Source: Magnetococcales bacterium
Lineage (GTDB): Bacteria; Pseudomonadota; Magnetococcia; Magnetococcales; DC0425bin3
NCBI GenBank assembly: GCA_015228935.1
Contig: JADGCO010000001.1
Span: forward strand, 1-64,000
Length of the DNA: 64,000 bases
Direction of reading: 5' to 3'
The notes below the pieces were generated by a model. The model made no database searches. It had not been told where the DNA came from and saw nothing but the letters and a program-made list of their open reading frames with translations. Position numbers and translations under genes: made by a program. Shown one piece after another: positions 32,660 through 43,788 of the stretch (the first letter of the stretch is position 1; the number at the start of each line of letters is the position of its first letter).

Positions 32660-34458
32660 GGCGGTTTTGCATGTTGCAGCGCACAAAAAGACGCCTGGGA
32701 AATTTCCTGCTGATGTTGACCGCTGTGGGGGTGGTTGGCTTGTCAACTTCCGGCTGCGTCCCGCTGCCATCGGTTGATACGAATGCGATCCAGACCCCCT
32801 CGGATACGAACCGGTCATCCGACGCCGGTCAGAACACTGCCGTATCAAATAACGGCACATCTGCAAGCGGTACCACACCCGACCAGGCCGTGGTCAAAAA
32901 TAATAAATCCGATACATTGGTAGACGATACCATTCCGGGGACCGTCAAGGTCTCTTCGTTTCTTCCCGGAGATGAGGCCATTCCCCCCCAGTCCACCTAC
33001 ACGGTGGTGGTCACGGATGTTCCGGTACGGGAAGTTCTCTTTGCCCTGGCACGCGATGCCAATCTGAACGTGGATATTTTGTCTGATATCACCGGGCAGG
33101 TCACATTGAATGCCATCGATCAGACCCTGCCCCGGATTCTGGATCGGATTGCCCGCCAGGCCAATATCTGGTACCGGATCGAGGAGGGAAACATTGTCGT
33201 CGGACCCGACATTCCCGTCCGGCGCAACTATCGGGTGGATTATGTGTCATCCGTGCGCAACGTCAAATCGGATGTGCATATTTCGACGACGGTGGCCTCG
33301 TCGGATCAATCCGGACAAGGGATCACCAACAGTTCGACCGTCAATCTCGGCACCTCCTCTGCCATGGATTTTTGGAAAAACCTGATCACCAATATCCGGG
33401 GCATCGTAGGCGCTGAAGTGGATCCCAACAATAAAGATGCCGGTGACTCCAATGCCTCCCGCGTCATCTGGAACGAGGCCACGGGGATCATCAGCGTCAT
33501 GGGAACCTCCCATCAACACAAGGAGGTCCGGGAATTCATCGACCGGGTGGTCAACAGTGCGCGGCGGCAGGTGTTGATCGAGGCCACCGTCGCCGAGGTA
33601 CAGTTGTCCGATCAATATCAGGGGGGCATTGACTGGTCACTCGTCAACCGCAGAAATGGCGCAGAAGATACTGGCAATCATCTCTCCTTCATGGCCAACA
33701 AGTTGACCGCTACACCGCGTGCCTCCATCAGTCTCAAGGATATGCCTTTTCTTTCGTGGCTCATGAAAGACCGGGACATTTCCGCCACGGTGCGCATGCT
33801 GTCCCAATTTGGCAATACCCGGGTACTGTCTTCGCCGCGCATTACGGTTTTGAGCAACCAGACGGCCATTTTGCGAGTCACCACCAACGAAGTCTACTTT
33901 CAAATTAAAGTGACACCTCCCCGGTATGAAGATAATAAACTGGTCATGGCAGCCATAGCCGAGACCCAGATTCGGACCGTCCCTATCGGTTTTATCATGC
34001 AGGTGACACCCCAGATCGGTGAAACAGATACCATCACCTTGAACATTCGTCCAACGATTCAGCGCATATCCAAGTGGGTAGACAATCCAGATCCCAATCT
34101 GCGCGCCAATCTGGGCAACATTCAGAATTACGTACCGCCACAAGTACCGGTGGTTCAGGTCCAGGAGATGGATTCGGTACTGAGAGTTCCCAATGGCCAG
34201 GTGGCTGTCATGGGTGGCCTGATGGAAAATTCCCGTGGACAAACCACAGACGGTGTCCCCATCCTGGCCAGGATGCCGATTATTGGTCATTTGTTCAGTT
34301 TTCGTACCCAACGTGCCACCAAGACCGAACTCGTCATATTCCTCCGCCCCGTGATCCTGGATGAACCGGACAAAATGTTGAATGATCACGAACGCATTCT
34401 GTTGTCGGACAAGGAACCCCTGCCCGGATCCTGGAACCCATCCCCAGAAATTCCATGA
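32656..34458 (+). CDS. mshL: MSHA-type pilus secretin
   Basis: 600 residues. Lipoprotein signal with lipobox 'LSTSGC' near 33, then an STN-like N domain ('VREVLFALARDANLNVDIL') and the C-terminal secretin domain ('VLIEATVAEVQLSDQYQGGI', 'VLSSPRITVLSNQTAILRV', 'GQVAVMGGLMENS', 'TELVIFLRPVI'). It forms the outer-membrane channel through which the pilus exits. Its ATG overlaps the stop of mshM and its stop overlaps the start of the next gene. Length is normal for MshL. Confidence 0.9.
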   Translation: MRRFCMLQRTKRRLGNFLLMLTAVGVVGLSTSGCVPLPSVDTNAIQTPSDTNRSSDAGQNTAVSNNGTSASGTTPDQAVVKNNKSDTLVDDTIPGTVKVSSFLPGDEAIPPQSTYTVVVTDVPVREVLFALARDANLNVDILSDITGQVTLNAIDQTLPRILDRIARQANIWYRIEEGNIVVGPDIPVRRNYRVDYVSSVRNVKSDVHISTTVASSDQSGQGITNSSTVNLGTSSAMDFWKNLITNIRGIVGAEVDPNNKDAGDSNASRVIWNEATGIISVMGTSHQHKEVREFIDRVVNSARRQVLIEATVAEVQLSDQYQGGIDWSLVNRRNGAEDTGNHLSFMANKLTATPRASISLKDMPFLSWLMKDRDISATVRMLSQFGNTRVLSSPRITVLSNQTAILRVTTNEVYFQIKVTPPRYEDNKLVMAAIAETQIRTVPIGFIMQVTPQIGETDTITLNIRPTIQRISKWVDNPDPNLRANLGNIQNYVPPQVPVVQVQEMDSVLRVPNGQVAVMGGLMENSRGQTTDGVPILARMPIIGHLFSFRTQRATKTELVIFLRPVILDEPDKMLNDHERILLSDKEPLPGSWNPSPEIP

Positions 34459-36866
34459 GCCTGTTACTGGACATATTGCGCGAGACAGAGGAGAGCAAGG
34501 AGGCTCCCGGAAAGAAACAATCCCGGGAGGAGGTTGTTCCGCAACCGACAGTCTTGCCGTCATCCCCGGAACATCCGTCTGTTTCACAGTCACCGGCACG
34601 ATCGTCTTCTTCGGAAAACCATGCCTCTTCGCAGTCGCCGGCCAATGTGCCATCTGAAGATTCGACCAGCGACAGCATGGAAGCTTATCTGACCTTGCGA
34701 AAAAATGGCAAGGTCAGCACCAACCCGACTTCTTTCAGGCAATCGGGAATGTCGGAACCAACAAGACAGTCGGAATTGTCAAAAGAGTCTGAATTTCCGC
34801 AACTGCCGAAATTACCGATGCAACCGGAACAATCGGGACAATCGGAATTGCCGGGAACGCCAGGATCTTCGAGACGTTCAGAATTGCCCGAACTATCGGA
34901 AGCGATGGACTCATCGAGACAATCCGAATCGCCGAAATTATCGGAAACGTTCGATTCATCAAGACTATCCGAAACGCCGAAATTGTCGGAAACGTTCGAT
35001 TCATCAAGGCAATCCGAATTTCCAGAATTTTCAAAAGCATTGCACCCATCAAGGCAATCAAGATCGTCTGAATTATCAAAAACATTGGAATCATCTGGAC
35101 AACCAGGATCGCCTGAATCATCGAATCCTTTTGAATCATCGAAAGAATCGGAATCACCGAAACAGTCGGAATTACCCGGGGCGTCGGAACCATCAAGACA
35201 ATCCGAATCACCGAAACAGTCAAAAAAGCCAAGACAATCGGAACCTCTGGATCTGCCGGAATCACTGGAGCGAACAGCCTCAGTAGATTCTCATTCGGTT
35301 AAATCACAATCAAAGGATCATAAAACAAATCATTCTGTAGACTTGGCACAAACCCCCATGCCGACCGTGGAGGTTATTCCATTTTCCATGCCCCAGCCCG
35401 GGCATGAACATGCCATCCCAACCCACCAGGAAACGAATAACAGGGATGAGATGCGGAAAGAGCAGAAAAAATTGCTGCAAGTCACGCGCAATCCACGTTT
35501 CATCCGGTTGCAGAAGCGGCATTGGCAGGTGGGGGCAGGCGTGTTTCTGATCAGCGGGATGATGGTCATGGGATGGCTTTTCCAGGACATTCTGCAAGGG
35601 GATCCTTCTCCAACACCCCCCGTGCAGAAAAATTCCACGAATCGGCCAACCCAGAATCGATCTGCCAATCAAGCAGTGCCGCCACCTGGCAATCGGGCCA
35701 CCCATAATCAACCTCCCGGTCAAGCCGCCAACGGGCCAACCCACCCACCTGCCAGTCAAGCCGCCAACGGGCCAACCCAGCCATCTGCCAGTCAAGCCGC
35801 CAGCGGGCCAACCCGGCCACCTGCCAGTCAAGCCGCCAACGGGCCGACCCATCCGCCTGCCAATTTTTCAACGCCGCAGCAACCGCCATCCCACCAGGCA
35901 AAATCCTCCCCCGCTCCCGGTCCAGTGGCAGCAGCGACGAATCAAGAAGCCAGGCAACCTGCAAGCAACTCAAAAGTCAGACGAACGGACGCCCCTGCCG
36001 CTCGCAAAACGGCTCAAAGCCCGGCTGCCCCCTCCACGGCCTCTGCCCCAGCCTCTGCTTCAGCCGTTGAGCAGACACCGGGTCGCATTTCGACGTTGCA
36101 GCATCCCACTCCGACATCCGCCTCGGCTGGCCTCGTTGATTCGCAAGGCACCTCTTCCGGCTTTCCGCAACAAAAAACCCCTGCCCTTCCCCGTGCCGGT
36201 CCCGGTCGAGGGGAACCGGCAGATCCGCAATCAGAAAAAAAAGGAAAATCAACCGCCACCAGCCAGACTTCCCATGCGGAAATCGTGACTGAGCGTTTGC
36301 GTGCGGCACGTTTGGCTTTTCAGATTGGCAATCTGTCGCTGGCCCAGGAGCAATACCGGTCCATTTTAAAGAAGGACCCCCGCAACCATGCTGCGTTGGC
36401 AGGCTTGGCTTCTGTTGCCATCCGCAGAAGTGATCCCGACCAGGCCAAGGATTTGTATCGTCGAATTCTGAAAGAAAATCCCCGTGACACCCTGGCCATT
36501 TCCGGACTACTGAGTCTGGTCGGCAGTGCCGATACCACCCAGGCCGAAAGTCAAATCAAACTGCTCTTGCGCGATGCACCGGATGCTGTCCATCTCCATT
36601 TTGCCTTGGGCAACATTCATGTGGAGCAAAAAAACTGGCCCGGTGCGCAAAGCGCATTTTTCAATGCCTACCGATTGGAACCTGACAATCCCGATATTAT
36701 TTTCAACCTTGCCGTCGCTCTGGACCGGCTCGGACAAAAGCGGGCCGCCTTGGAATATTATCGCAAATCAGCAGCAGCCATGCACAAGCAGGGCAGTGGA
36801 GGTTTTGATCCGGCCTCCGTTCAACGCCGCATTGCCGTGCTGGAACAGGGGGAAGGAAATTCATGA
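34455..36866 (+). CDS. mshN: MshN-like TPR protein with long repetitive linkers
   Basis: 803 residues, roughly twice a usual MshN. The first ~270 residues are a low-complexity Ser/Glu/Pro/Gln region with a 'SRQSE.PKLSE' pattern. One membrane helix lies at ~356-375 ('VGAGVFLISGMMVMGWLF'). A periplasmic Pro/Ala/Gln linker contains four 36-base repeats (35721-35864), and TPR units occupy ~610-790 ('RLAFQIGNLSLAQEQYRSIL', 'DLYRRILKENPRD'). The TPR end fits MshN, which sits next to mshL and mshE. The enlarged linkers are unusual and probably disordered. Confidence 0.7.
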   Translation: MSLLLDILRETEESKEAPGKKQSREEVVPQPTVLPSSPEHPSVSQSPARSSSSENHASSQSPANVPSEDSTSDSMEAYLTLRKNGKVSTNPTSFRQSGMSEPTRQSELSKESEFPQLPKLPMQPEQSGQSELPGTPGSSRRSELPELSEAMDSSRQSESPKLSETFDSSRLSETPKLSETFDSSRQSEFPEFSKALHPSRQSRSSELSKTLESSGQPGSPESSNPFESSKESESPKQSELPGASEPSRQSESPKQSKKPRQSEPLDLPESLERTASVDSHSVKSQSKDHKTNHSVDLAQTPMPTVEVIPFSMPQPGHEHAIPTHQETNNRDEMRKEQKKLLQVTRNPRFIRLQKRHWQVGAGVFLISGMMVMGWLFQDILQGDPSPTPPVQKNSTNRPTQNRSANQAVPPPGNRATHNQPPGQAANGPTHPPASQAANGPTQPSASQAASGPTRPPASQAANGPTHPPANFSTPQQPPSHQAKSSPAPGPVAAATNQEARQPASNSKVRRTDAPAARKTAQSPAAPSTASAPASASAVEQTPGRISTLQHPTPTSASAGLVDSQGTSSGFPQQKTPALPRAGPGRGEPADPQSEKKGKSTATSQTSHAEIVTERLRAARLAFQIGNLSLAQEQYRSILKKDPRNHAALAGLASVAIRRSDPDQAKDLYRRILKENPRDTLAISGLLSLVGSADTTQAESQIKLLLRDAPDAVHLHFALGNIHVEQKNWPGAQSAFFNAYRLEPDNPDIIFNLAVALDRLGQKRAALEYYRKSAAAMHKQGSGGFDPASVQRRIAVLEQGEGNS
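35721..35864 (+). repeat. Four tandem 36-base repeats in the mshN-like gene
   Basis: Units 35721-35756, 35757-35792, 35793-35828 and 35829-35864 each encode a 12-residue Gln-Ala-Ala-(Asn/Ser)-Gly-Pro-Thr-containing block. In frame, so copy number changes alter linker length only. Confidence 0.9.
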
Positions 36867-38578
36867 CGACCCCTCCCAAAAAAGAACGCCGCCGCCTGGG
36901 TGAAATCCTGATTGACAGCGGGGCCATCAGTCCCGATCACCTCACCATTGCCCTGACGGAACAAAAAAAGACCGGTGAGCAACTGGGCCGCATCATCGTC
37001 AAGCTGGGTTTTGTCCCGGAAAAGATCATGCGGGATCTGCTCGGTTCGGCCCTGGGGCAGGAGAGCATCAATCTCGATGAGGTCCATGTAGACGCCGCCA
37101 CCGTGGCCATGGTCCCCAAAAAACTGGTGGAACGTTACCAGGTCATGCCGGTCGCCTGGAACGAAGAGTCGTCCACCCTGACCCTGGCCATGTCCGATAC
37201 CCAGGACGTGGCGGCAGTGGACAAGATTCAGGCCAACATTCAGCCGGGAGTGTTGATCCGGTCGGTCCTGTCAGGCGAAGGGGAAATCGCCCGAGCCATC
37301 CAGAAATATTATGGCGTCCAAATATCCCTGGACGGGATCATCCGGGAGTTGGAAACCGGTGATCTCGATGTGGAAACCCTCTCATCCGTGCAGAGCGGTC
37401 AATTCAGTCATCCCATGGTCCGTCTCGTGGACATGTTGTTGACCGATGCCGTGCATCAGGACGCCTCGGATATCCATATTGAACCGGAACTGGGATTTGT
37501 GCGGATCCGGTATCGCATCGACGGCGTTCTGACCGACGTGCGCAACCTGCACCGGGATTATCTTTCCGGTCTGGTGGTGCGCGTCAAGGTCATGGGAGGG
37601 ATGAACATTGCCGAAAACCGTACACCCCAGGATGGCCGATTTTCCATCAACGTGGCCACCCGCACCATCGACTTTCGAGTGGCATCCCAGCCCACCACCC
37701 ATGGAGAAAATATTGTTTTAAGGGTCCTCGACCGCAACAAGGGCATCATGCCGCTTGAGGATATGGGCCTCTCCCGGGAAACCCTGACCACACTCAAGTT
37801 GATGATGTCCCGTCCGGAAGGGGTGATTCTGGTCACCGGTCCTACCGGCAGCGGTAAAACCACCACCCTTTACTCGATGCTGAATTTTCTCAATACCGAG
37901 TCGGTCAACATCATGACCCTGGAAGATCCGGTCGAATATCCCATGAACCGGGTGCGGCAAACCGCCGTCAACCCTGGAGCAAACCTTGATTTTGCCAGTG
38001 GTATCCGCTCCATGCTGCGCCAGGATCCAGACATCATCCTCATCGGTGAAATTCGGGACAAGGAGACCGCTCAGATGGCCCTGCGTGCCGCCATGACCGG
38101 TCACCAGGTCTACAGTACCCTCCACACCAACTCTGCCCTGGGTGTTTTTCCCCGTCTCATGGATATCGGTGTCACCCCGGAAATTCTTTCGGGCAACATC
38201 ATTGGCATCCTTGGCCAACGCCTGGTTCGTCGCCTCTGTCAGGCGTGTCGTCGAGCCTACCAACCTTCGCCCCTGGAACGCCGCATCCTGGGCATCCTCC
38301 CCGACGCCGACTGCACATTATACTCGGCGGTGGGGTGTTCCAAGTGCCACAACTTCGGCTACCGGGGACGCATGACCGTCATGGAAGTCCTGCGCATGGA
38401 CGAAGATTTCGATGCCGTCATCGAACGGGGCGCTCCCAAAACCGGCATCCTCCAACTGGCCCGCCAAAAAGGGGTCCAATTCATGGCCGACGACGGTGTC
38501 CGCCGGATCCTGAATGGCAGCACCAGCCTGGAAGAGGTTACCCGCGTTCTGGACCTTTCCAAACGCCTGGAAAAATGA
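36863..38578 (+). CDS. mshE: MshE pilus assembly ATPase
   Basis: 571 residues, typical length. N-terminal MshEN segment 'RRLGEILIDSGAISPDHL' with 'ALTEQ' and 'LGRIIVKLGFV', the long motif that binds c-di-GMP in Vibrio MshE. ATPase core with Walker A GPTGSGKTTT near 323, Asp box 'EDPVEYP', Walker B 'DIILIGEIRDKETAQ', His box 'AAMTGHQVYSTLHTN' and the zinc-binding cysteines ('LCQAC', 'CSKCHNFGYRGR'). Coupled by ATGA overlap to the MshN-like gene. This is the second such motor in the window besides the fusion at 3277. Confidence 0.92.
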   Translation: MTTPPKKERRRLGEILIDSGAISPDHLTIALTEQKKTGEQLGRIIVKLGFVPEKIMRDLLGSALGQESINLDEVHVDAATVAMVPKKLVERYQVMPVAWNEESSTLTLAMSDTQDVAAVDKIQANIQPGVLIRSVLSGEGEIARAIQKYYGVQISLDGIIRELETGDLDVETLSSVQSGQFSHPMVRLVDMLLTDAVHQDASDIHIEPELGFVRIRYRIDGVLTDVRNLHRDYLSGLVVRVKVMGGMNIAENRTPQDGRFSINVATRTIDFRVASQPTTHGENIVLRVLDRNKGIMPLEDMGLSRETLTTLKLMMSRPEGVILVTGPTGSGKTTTLYSMLNFLNTESVNIMTLEDPVEYPMNRVRQTAVNPGANLDFASGIRSMLRQDPDIILIGEIRDKETAQMALRAAMTGHQVYSTLHTNSALGVFPRLMDIGVTPEILSGNIIGILGQRLVRRLCQACRRAYQPSPLERRILGILPDADCTLYSAVGCSKCHNFGYRGRMTVMEVLRMDEDFDAVIERGAPKTGILQLARQKGVQFMADDGVRRILNGSTSLEEVTRVLDLSKRLEK

Positions 38579-38707
38579 AGACAAATCTTGAATTGTCTGG
38601 TTGCAGCCTTGCCGCACCCTGTTTACTCGGAAAATGCCATGATCTACACAAGTTCCAAAATTTCCGGTGGTACTCTCACTTTGTTTCCCTTGAGGGAAGC
38701 TTTCTTC

Positions 38708-41700
38708 ATGGAACAGATGGATTTCATCTATTTTGTCTACGGTCTCAGCTTGATAATTCTGGGCATGGTCTGTCATACCTTGCCCAGAGAGGATAAGACA
38801 CCCCTGTCCTGGCTGTTCCTGGGACGATTTGCCTTGATCCACGGTTTGCTGGAGTGGTCGGAACTGGCTGCCATGGACCTGGGAGATACCCCTGTTTTTC
38901 ATGCCAGTCGCATTTTTTTATTGATATTCTCGTTTCTTTTTCTGATGGAATTTGTTCTGAAAGGCATTGCTTTCAATAGAAAATATTCTTATATCCCAGG
39001 GTTTTCCATGGTGCCTTTGATCCTGGTGGGCGCAGGAGTCTGGTCCTGGGGAATGGATACATTCCAGGGAGTGGTCCGATATGGATTGGTCTTGCCGGCC
39101 TGCATGGCAGCCGCATGGCTGTTATGGCGGGGATTTTCTCAGGCTGATCTGCAACAACGTCGCTGGTTGCGGATCGGTGCGTGTGCCATGGCAGGATACG
39201 GCCTTGCCAAGGGTTTGGTGCCCCCCCCCGGTGACTTCTGGTTGTCGATCCATTTGAACTCTGAATCGTTTCTGCAAGCCACAGGTTTTCCGATCCAACT
39301 GGTCCGAGCCTTGCTGGCAGGGTTGCTGACGCTGTCCATCTGGAGGATGGAAACCGACCGTCCGGAAGCATCCCCACTTTTCCAAAAAAACAAACTTTAC
39401 TTCGCTGTTTTCATGCTGGGTTTTGCACTCCTGGTCGGATGTGGCTGGACCTTGACCAATACATTGGGCAATCTTCATAAAACAGACCGTTCCAGGGAGT
39501 TGCAAACCAGCCTGGAATCCCTGGTCAACTACCTGAACCGTGAAATTTACGCCGTGAATGGGGGGGTGATTGCCCTGGCCGGAATCACCAGCTCTCTCTT
39601 CACTGGAAAAACCCTGTCGTCGGATCAACTGAAATCAGCCAATCTGGCAGTGGATCGAATTGCCGACACCGTGAAAGGTGGCGTGGCCTACCTCATGGAC
39701 AACGATGGGTTGGCTGTGACCGCATCCAACCGGGAAACCGTCAACAGCTTTGCCGGCAAAAACTACAAATTTCGCCCCTACTTCCAGCAGGCCTTGGCAG
39801 GAAATAACGGCAATTATTTCGCTTATGGTGTGGTGAGCGGAGAGCCTGGCTATTATGCCTCCGCCCCCATCTACTCTCTGGATCAAAAGGAGATCAATGG
39901 CGTGGCCGTGATCAAAAAAACCCTGGATCCGGATGAGCTGGGATTCAAGCATTTCAGTGATGTTTTTCTGCTCAATGCCGACGGAGTTGCCCTGCTGTCC
40001 AGCAGAGACAATTTCACCCCCAGGCCCTTGTGGCCACTTCTCCCGGAAAAATTGGAAAATTTGGAAAAAACCAAGCAATTCGGGTCATTGACCAAGGTCT
40101 CGCCTGTGTTCAACAAGGAGTTGCAGGATGGAGACAGACTCGCTCTGCTGAACAAGCATTACCAGGTCGGGCGCATCATGATCAATCCGGACGGCTGGTC
40201 GCTCCTGATGCTGAAACCCGATGCGTCATCTCTGATCGATCGCATGCTGGGCATAGTGATCACGCTGCTGATCAGCTTGTTGATGCTCGCCTATTACCTG
40301 GTACTCCATCGGGAAACGACCGTGTTGTCCTCTGCCAGAATGACTGCGGAAAACGCCAGCCAAACCAAATCGCTCTTCCTGGCCAACATGAGTCATGAAA
40401 TCCGCACCCCCATCAATGCGATCATGGGAATGACTCATCTGGTCCTGCAAACCAACCTCACATCCCGGCAACAACACTACCTGTTCCGCATCGATGAGGC
40501 CAGCCGTTCTTTATTGGCTATTATCAACGATATTCTTGATTTTTCCAAGATTGAAGCAGGCAAAATGACATTGGAAAGTGTCCCTTTTTCCGTGGACAAG
40601 GTTGCGGATCAGGTGGCCGCCATGGTGGCTTCCAAAACCCAGGATAAATCTCTCGAAATGATCGTTTCTGTCGATCACAGAATTCCCCACTTGTTGATGG
40701 GTGATCCACTGCGTCTCGGACAGGTCTTGCTCAATCTGGTCAGTAATGCCATCAAATTTACCGACCATGGCGAGGTCTGTTTTGACATTCAGCTTGTCGA
40801 AGCCACCGAGAAAGAAGCACGGGTACTGTTTCGGGTGCAGGATACGGGCATTGGCATGACGTCCGAACAAATGGCAAAATTGTTCAGTGCCTTCACCCAG
40901 GCGGATGCCTCGACCACGCGCCGCTTTGGCGGGACCGGCCTTGGTTTGGCCATCAGCCGTCACCTGGTGGAGCAGATGGGAAGCACGTTGTCGTTGACCA
41001 GTGAACCGGATAAAGGCAGTGTTTTCAGTTTTCAACTCACCTTGCCCCTGGCCAGGATGGAAACCCTTGTCGAACCCCAGGTGATGCCCAGCCGGTTGGT
41101 CGGGCTGCATATTCTGGTGGCCGATGACCATCCTGTGGCGCGCCGCGTCTGTCGTGACCTGCTGGTCCCCTTCCAGTGTCAGGTCGAAGAGGCGGCAGAT
41201 GGCCAGCAAGCCGTGGCAAGCGTTATTCAGGCAGCCGCGAAAGCCTCTCCTTTCGATGTGGTTCTCATGGATTGGCAAATGCCCAACATGGATGGTTTGG
41301 AAGCCATCCGTCGCATTCGTGACCAGATGAAACATGACGCTCCGATCATGATCCTCGTCACGGCCTATGGCCGGGAGGATCTGATGACCCTCACGGCACA
41401 AGAGGGGGTCCCCTGTTTTCTCATGAAACCGGTGACCACTTCGACCCTGGTCGAAACAATCTCCCATGCCCTGGGAGGAGAGATTGCACCCCGCATGCGC
41501 ATCGGAAACCATCCCAGGCAGATGATTGGCAAAAAGGTGCTGCTGGTAGAAGACAATGAGATCAACCAGGAAGTGGCGCAGGGCATCCTGAACCAGACCG
41601 GCCTTCAGGTCACCATTGCCAACAACGGTATGGAAGCGGTAGACATGGCACTTGACGGCTCGTTTGATGCCATACTCATGGATATACAAATGCCCATCAT

Positions 41701-42583
41701 GGATGGCTACGAGGCAACCCGACAGATCCGGCAAAAGGAACACCTCCAGGATACACCCATCATCGCCATGACGGCCAACGCCTTGATGGGAGATCGGGAA
41801 ATCTGTCTTGCAGCAGGCATGAACGACTACATTTCCAAGCCCATCGATCCCCGTTCCCTCCATGATGTATTGGCCAAATGGATTCCACTGGACGATACGC
41901 TGTCAGCGGCAAAACCCTCAGACGAAATCACCCCCCAATTACCGGATAACCTCCCGCCATTGCCCGGCTTGGATACCCGCTCCGCCCTGAGCAACATGGG
42001 TGGTGACGTGGATTTGTACCTGAATATCCTCTCCACATTTGTGCGCACCCAGGGAAACACCAGCCACACCATGGCCGAACTGTTGGTGGCCAGGGAGTGG
42101 TCCACACTGGAACGTACCGCTCACACGCTCAAAGGTGTATCCGCCACCATCGGTGCCACCAACTTGAGTGGAATAGCTCAACAAATTGAAATTAAGGCAA
42201 AAAAAGAAATAAATGACGATCAACTCCAAGACCTGTTAAACAAGGCTGCCTTGGAACTGGAAGAGGTATTGCAAACCATTGATGCCGCTGTGCCCAAGCC
42301 GGTGGTTGTGGATACCTCCACTCCCGATCATGACAAATCAGGCAACATCACCGCGCTGGTCCCCCTGTTCAGACAAGCCGCAAAACTGTTGAAAAATTAC
42401 AACTCCAAAGCCGAAACAGTGATCGAGGAAATGGGTAAATTCGCGAAAAGAAACAGTGACCGCGAACAAATGCGCATCTTGAAACAAAAATTGGATGACT
42501 ACGACTATGAAGGATGTCTGGAAACCTTGCAGCAATGGGCTGTCCAGATCGGCGTGCAACTGGAGAAAACAGATGACGGTTGA
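38708..42583 (+). CDS. Hybrid sensor histidine kinase (7TM-like, Cache, HisKA, HATPase, REC-REC, HPt)
   Basis: 1291 residues from ATG 38708 with GAGGGAAG upstream; the frame is open further to 38588. Order: about seven membrane helices (1-230), a periplasmic Cache-type domain (~255-500, '[17 protein letters not shown]', '[10 protein letters not shown]'), a membrane helix, H-box '[13 protein letters not shown]' near 562, ATPase ('DTGIGMT', '[17 protein letters not shown]'), receiver 1 with Asp in 'LMDWQMP' near 854, receiver 2 with Asp in 'LMDIQMP' near 991, and an HPt domain with His in 'AHTLKG' near 1138. A complete phosphorelay in one chain, co-transcribed with the phosphatase that overlaps its end; it follows mshE by 129 bases. 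Confidence 0.88.
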   Translation: MEQMDFIYFVYGLSLIILGMVCHTLPREDKTPLSWLFLGRFALIHGLLEWSELAAMDLGDTPVFHASRIFLLIFSFLFLMEFVLKGIAFNRKYSYIPGFSMVPLILVGAGVWSWGMDTFQGVVRYGLVLPACMAAAWLLWRGFSQADLQQRRWLRIGACAMAGYGLAKGLVPPPGDFWLSIHLNSESFLQATGFPIQLVRALLAGLLTLSIWRMETDRPEASPLFQKNKLYFAVFMLGFALLVGCGWTLTNTLGNLHKTDRSRELQTSLESLVNYLNREIYAVNGGVIALAGITSSLFTGKTLSSDQLKSANLAVDRIADTVKGGVAYLMDNDGLAVTASNRETVNSFAGKNYKFRPYFQQALAGNNGNYFAYGVVSGEPGYYASAPIYSLDQKEINGVAVIKKTLDPDELGFKHFSDVFLLNADGVALLSSRDNFTPRPLWPLLPEKLENLEKTKQFGSLTKVSPVFNKELQDGDRLALLNKHYQVGRIMINPDGWSLLMLKPDASSLIDRMLGIVITLLISLLMLAYYLVLHRETTVLSSARMTAENASQTKSLFLANMSHEIRTPINAIMGMTHLVLQTNLTSRQQHYLFRIDEASRSLLAIINDILDFSKIEAGKMTLESVPFSVDKVADQVAAMVASKTQDKSLEMIVSVDHRIPHLLMGDPLRLGQVLLNLVSNAIKFTDHGEVCFDIQLVEATEKEARVLFRVQDTGIGMTSEQMAKLFSAFTQADASTTRRFGGTGLGLAISRHLVEQMGSTLSLTSEPDKGSVFSFQLTLPLARMETLVEPQVMPSRLVGLHILVADDHPVARRVCRDLLVPFQCQVEEAADGQQAVASVIQAAAKASPFDVVLMDWQMPNMDGLEAIRRIRDQMKHDAPIMILVTAYGREDLMTLTAQEGVPCFLMKPVTTSTLVETISHALGGEIAPRMRIGNHPRQMIGKKVLLVEDNEINQEVAQGILNQTGLQVTIANNGMEAVDMALDGSFDAILMDIQMPIMDGYEATRQIRQKEHLQDTPIIAMTANALMGDREICLAAGMNDYISKPIDPRSLHDVLAKWIPLDDTLSAAKPSDEITPQLPDNLPPLPGLDTRSALSNMGGDVDLYLNILSTFVRTQGNTSHTMAELLVAREWSTLERTAHTLKGVSATIGATNLSGIAQQIEIKAKKEINDDQLQDLLNKAALELEEVLQTIDAAVPKPVVVDTSTPDHDKSGNITALVPLFRQAAKLLKNYNSKAETVIEEMGKFAKRNSDREQMRILKQKLDDYDYEGCLETLQQWAVQIGVQLEKTDDG

Positions 42584-43712
42584 ATCAGATCAACAGCGCA
42601 AGACCATCCTGGTCGTAGACGACGCACCCGAAAATATCTCGATCCTGAGAAAGGTGTTGAGTCGGGAGTATGATGTTCGACCAGCAGTCAACGGCAGGTC
42701 CGCCCTGCGGGCTGCCAACGTCGATCCACTTCCGGATTTGATTCTGTTGGATGTCATGATGCCGGAGATGGATGGTTATGCTGTTTGTCGGCAACTGAAA
42801 AACGATCCCCGCACCCGGGATATTCCGGTCATCTTCGTGACAGGAAAAGCCCAGGAAGCGGATGAACTCCAGGGGTTGGAGTTGGGTGCAGTGGATTACA
42901 TCACCAAACCGTTTTCTCTTCCGATTGTATTGGCCCGGGTCAAAAGCCACCTGGCTTTGCGCGAAGCCAAACGTACCATCGAGGTCCAGAACGAATCGCT
43001 CAAAATGGAACGAGATCTGATTGAAAGCATCATTTCCCGTATGCGGTCAGTGGACTATTTGGATGATCGCCATCTGCGTTATCTGTTTTCTCCGGTGGAA
43101 CAGACCGCTGGAGACATCCTTCTGTCGGTTTTTGCCCCTGATGGCAGGCAATTGATCCTGCTGGGTGATTTTACCGGGCATGGTTTGCCGGCAGCCATCG
43201 GCGGTCCGTTGGTTTCTTATATTTTTCAGACCCTGGTTGCACAAGGGGAGCGGGGGGTGAATCTGTTTCGTGTAATCAACAACCAGTTACAAACCCGCCT
43301 TCCCTTGGGCGTTTTCTTTGCCGCCTGTCTCGTGGAGCTGGAAACAACCCGGCAACAGGCCACCATTCTGAATGCCGGAATGCATCCGTGTCTGGTCATC
43401 CGGGGTCAGACAAAGGTTCAGGAAATTCCCTCGCAATTTCCCCCTTTGGGCATCAGCGCAATGGTCCAACCCATCACTCAGTCCACATCCGTGACGCTGG
43501 AACCGAAAGACAAAATCTACCTGTTCACGGATGGCATCGTCGAAGCCCGCACCAAAAACAACGAGGTGTTCGGCATCCACCGCCTGGAAGAGTTCCTGAC
43601 CCGGCAAGTGGCCCAGGGATCTCCCCTGGAAACCCTTTTCGAACTGCTCAAGGCATTCTGCGCCACGAATCAACACGAGGATGATATTACCCTGGTGGAG
43701 ATTGCAAGATGA
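42573..43712 (+). CDS. Response regulator with PP2C/RsbU-type phosphatase output
   Basis: 379 residues from ATG 42573, overlapping the kinase gene by 11 bases. Receiver domain at ~10-125 ('[11 protein letters not shown]', phosphoacceptor in '[12 protein letters not shown]', Lys in 'YITKPF'), a short coiled linker, then a SpoIIE-like PP2C domain ('[14 protein letters not shown]', '[10 protein letters not shown]', 'LFTDGIVEA', '[10 protein letters not shown]'). Such proteins dephosphorylate anti-sigma-factor antagonists. It should receive phosphate from the HPt of the upstream kinase. No antagonist or anti-sigma gene is visible here. Confidence 0.88.
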   Translation: MTVESDQQRKTILVVDDAPENISILRKVLSREYDVRPAVNGRSALRAANVDPLPDLILLDVMMPEMDGYAVCRQLKNDPRTRDIPVIFVTGKAQEADELQGLELGAVDYITKPFSLPIVLARVKSHLALREAKRTIEVQNESLKMERDLIESIISRMRSVDYLDDRHLRYLFSPVEQTAGDILLSVFAPDGRQLILLGDFTGHGLPAAIGGPLVSYIFQTLVAQGERGVNLFRVINNQLQTRLPLGVFFAACLVELETTRQQATILNAGMHPCLVIRGQTKVQEIPSQFPPLGISAMVQPITQSTSVTLEPKDKIYLFTDGIVEARTKNNEVFGIHRLEEFLTRQVAQGSPLETLFELLKAFCATNQHEDDITLVEIAR

Positions 43713-43788
43713 TGGTCAAGCAGGAAAAAACATTCCACGCCACAAATCAGCATGAGGATGAGATCACCCTGGCGAAGATTTCTCCCTG
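43713..43788 (+). pseudogene. Duplicated 3' end of the phosphatase gene
   Basis: Directly after the phosphatase stop the sequence again encodes 'HATNQHEDEITLAKIS' and a stop, a degraded repeat of the gene's own last codons ('[17 protein letters not shown]'). About 70 bases. A local tandem duplication remnant without a start of its own beyond a short ATG frame. Confidence 0.65.
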
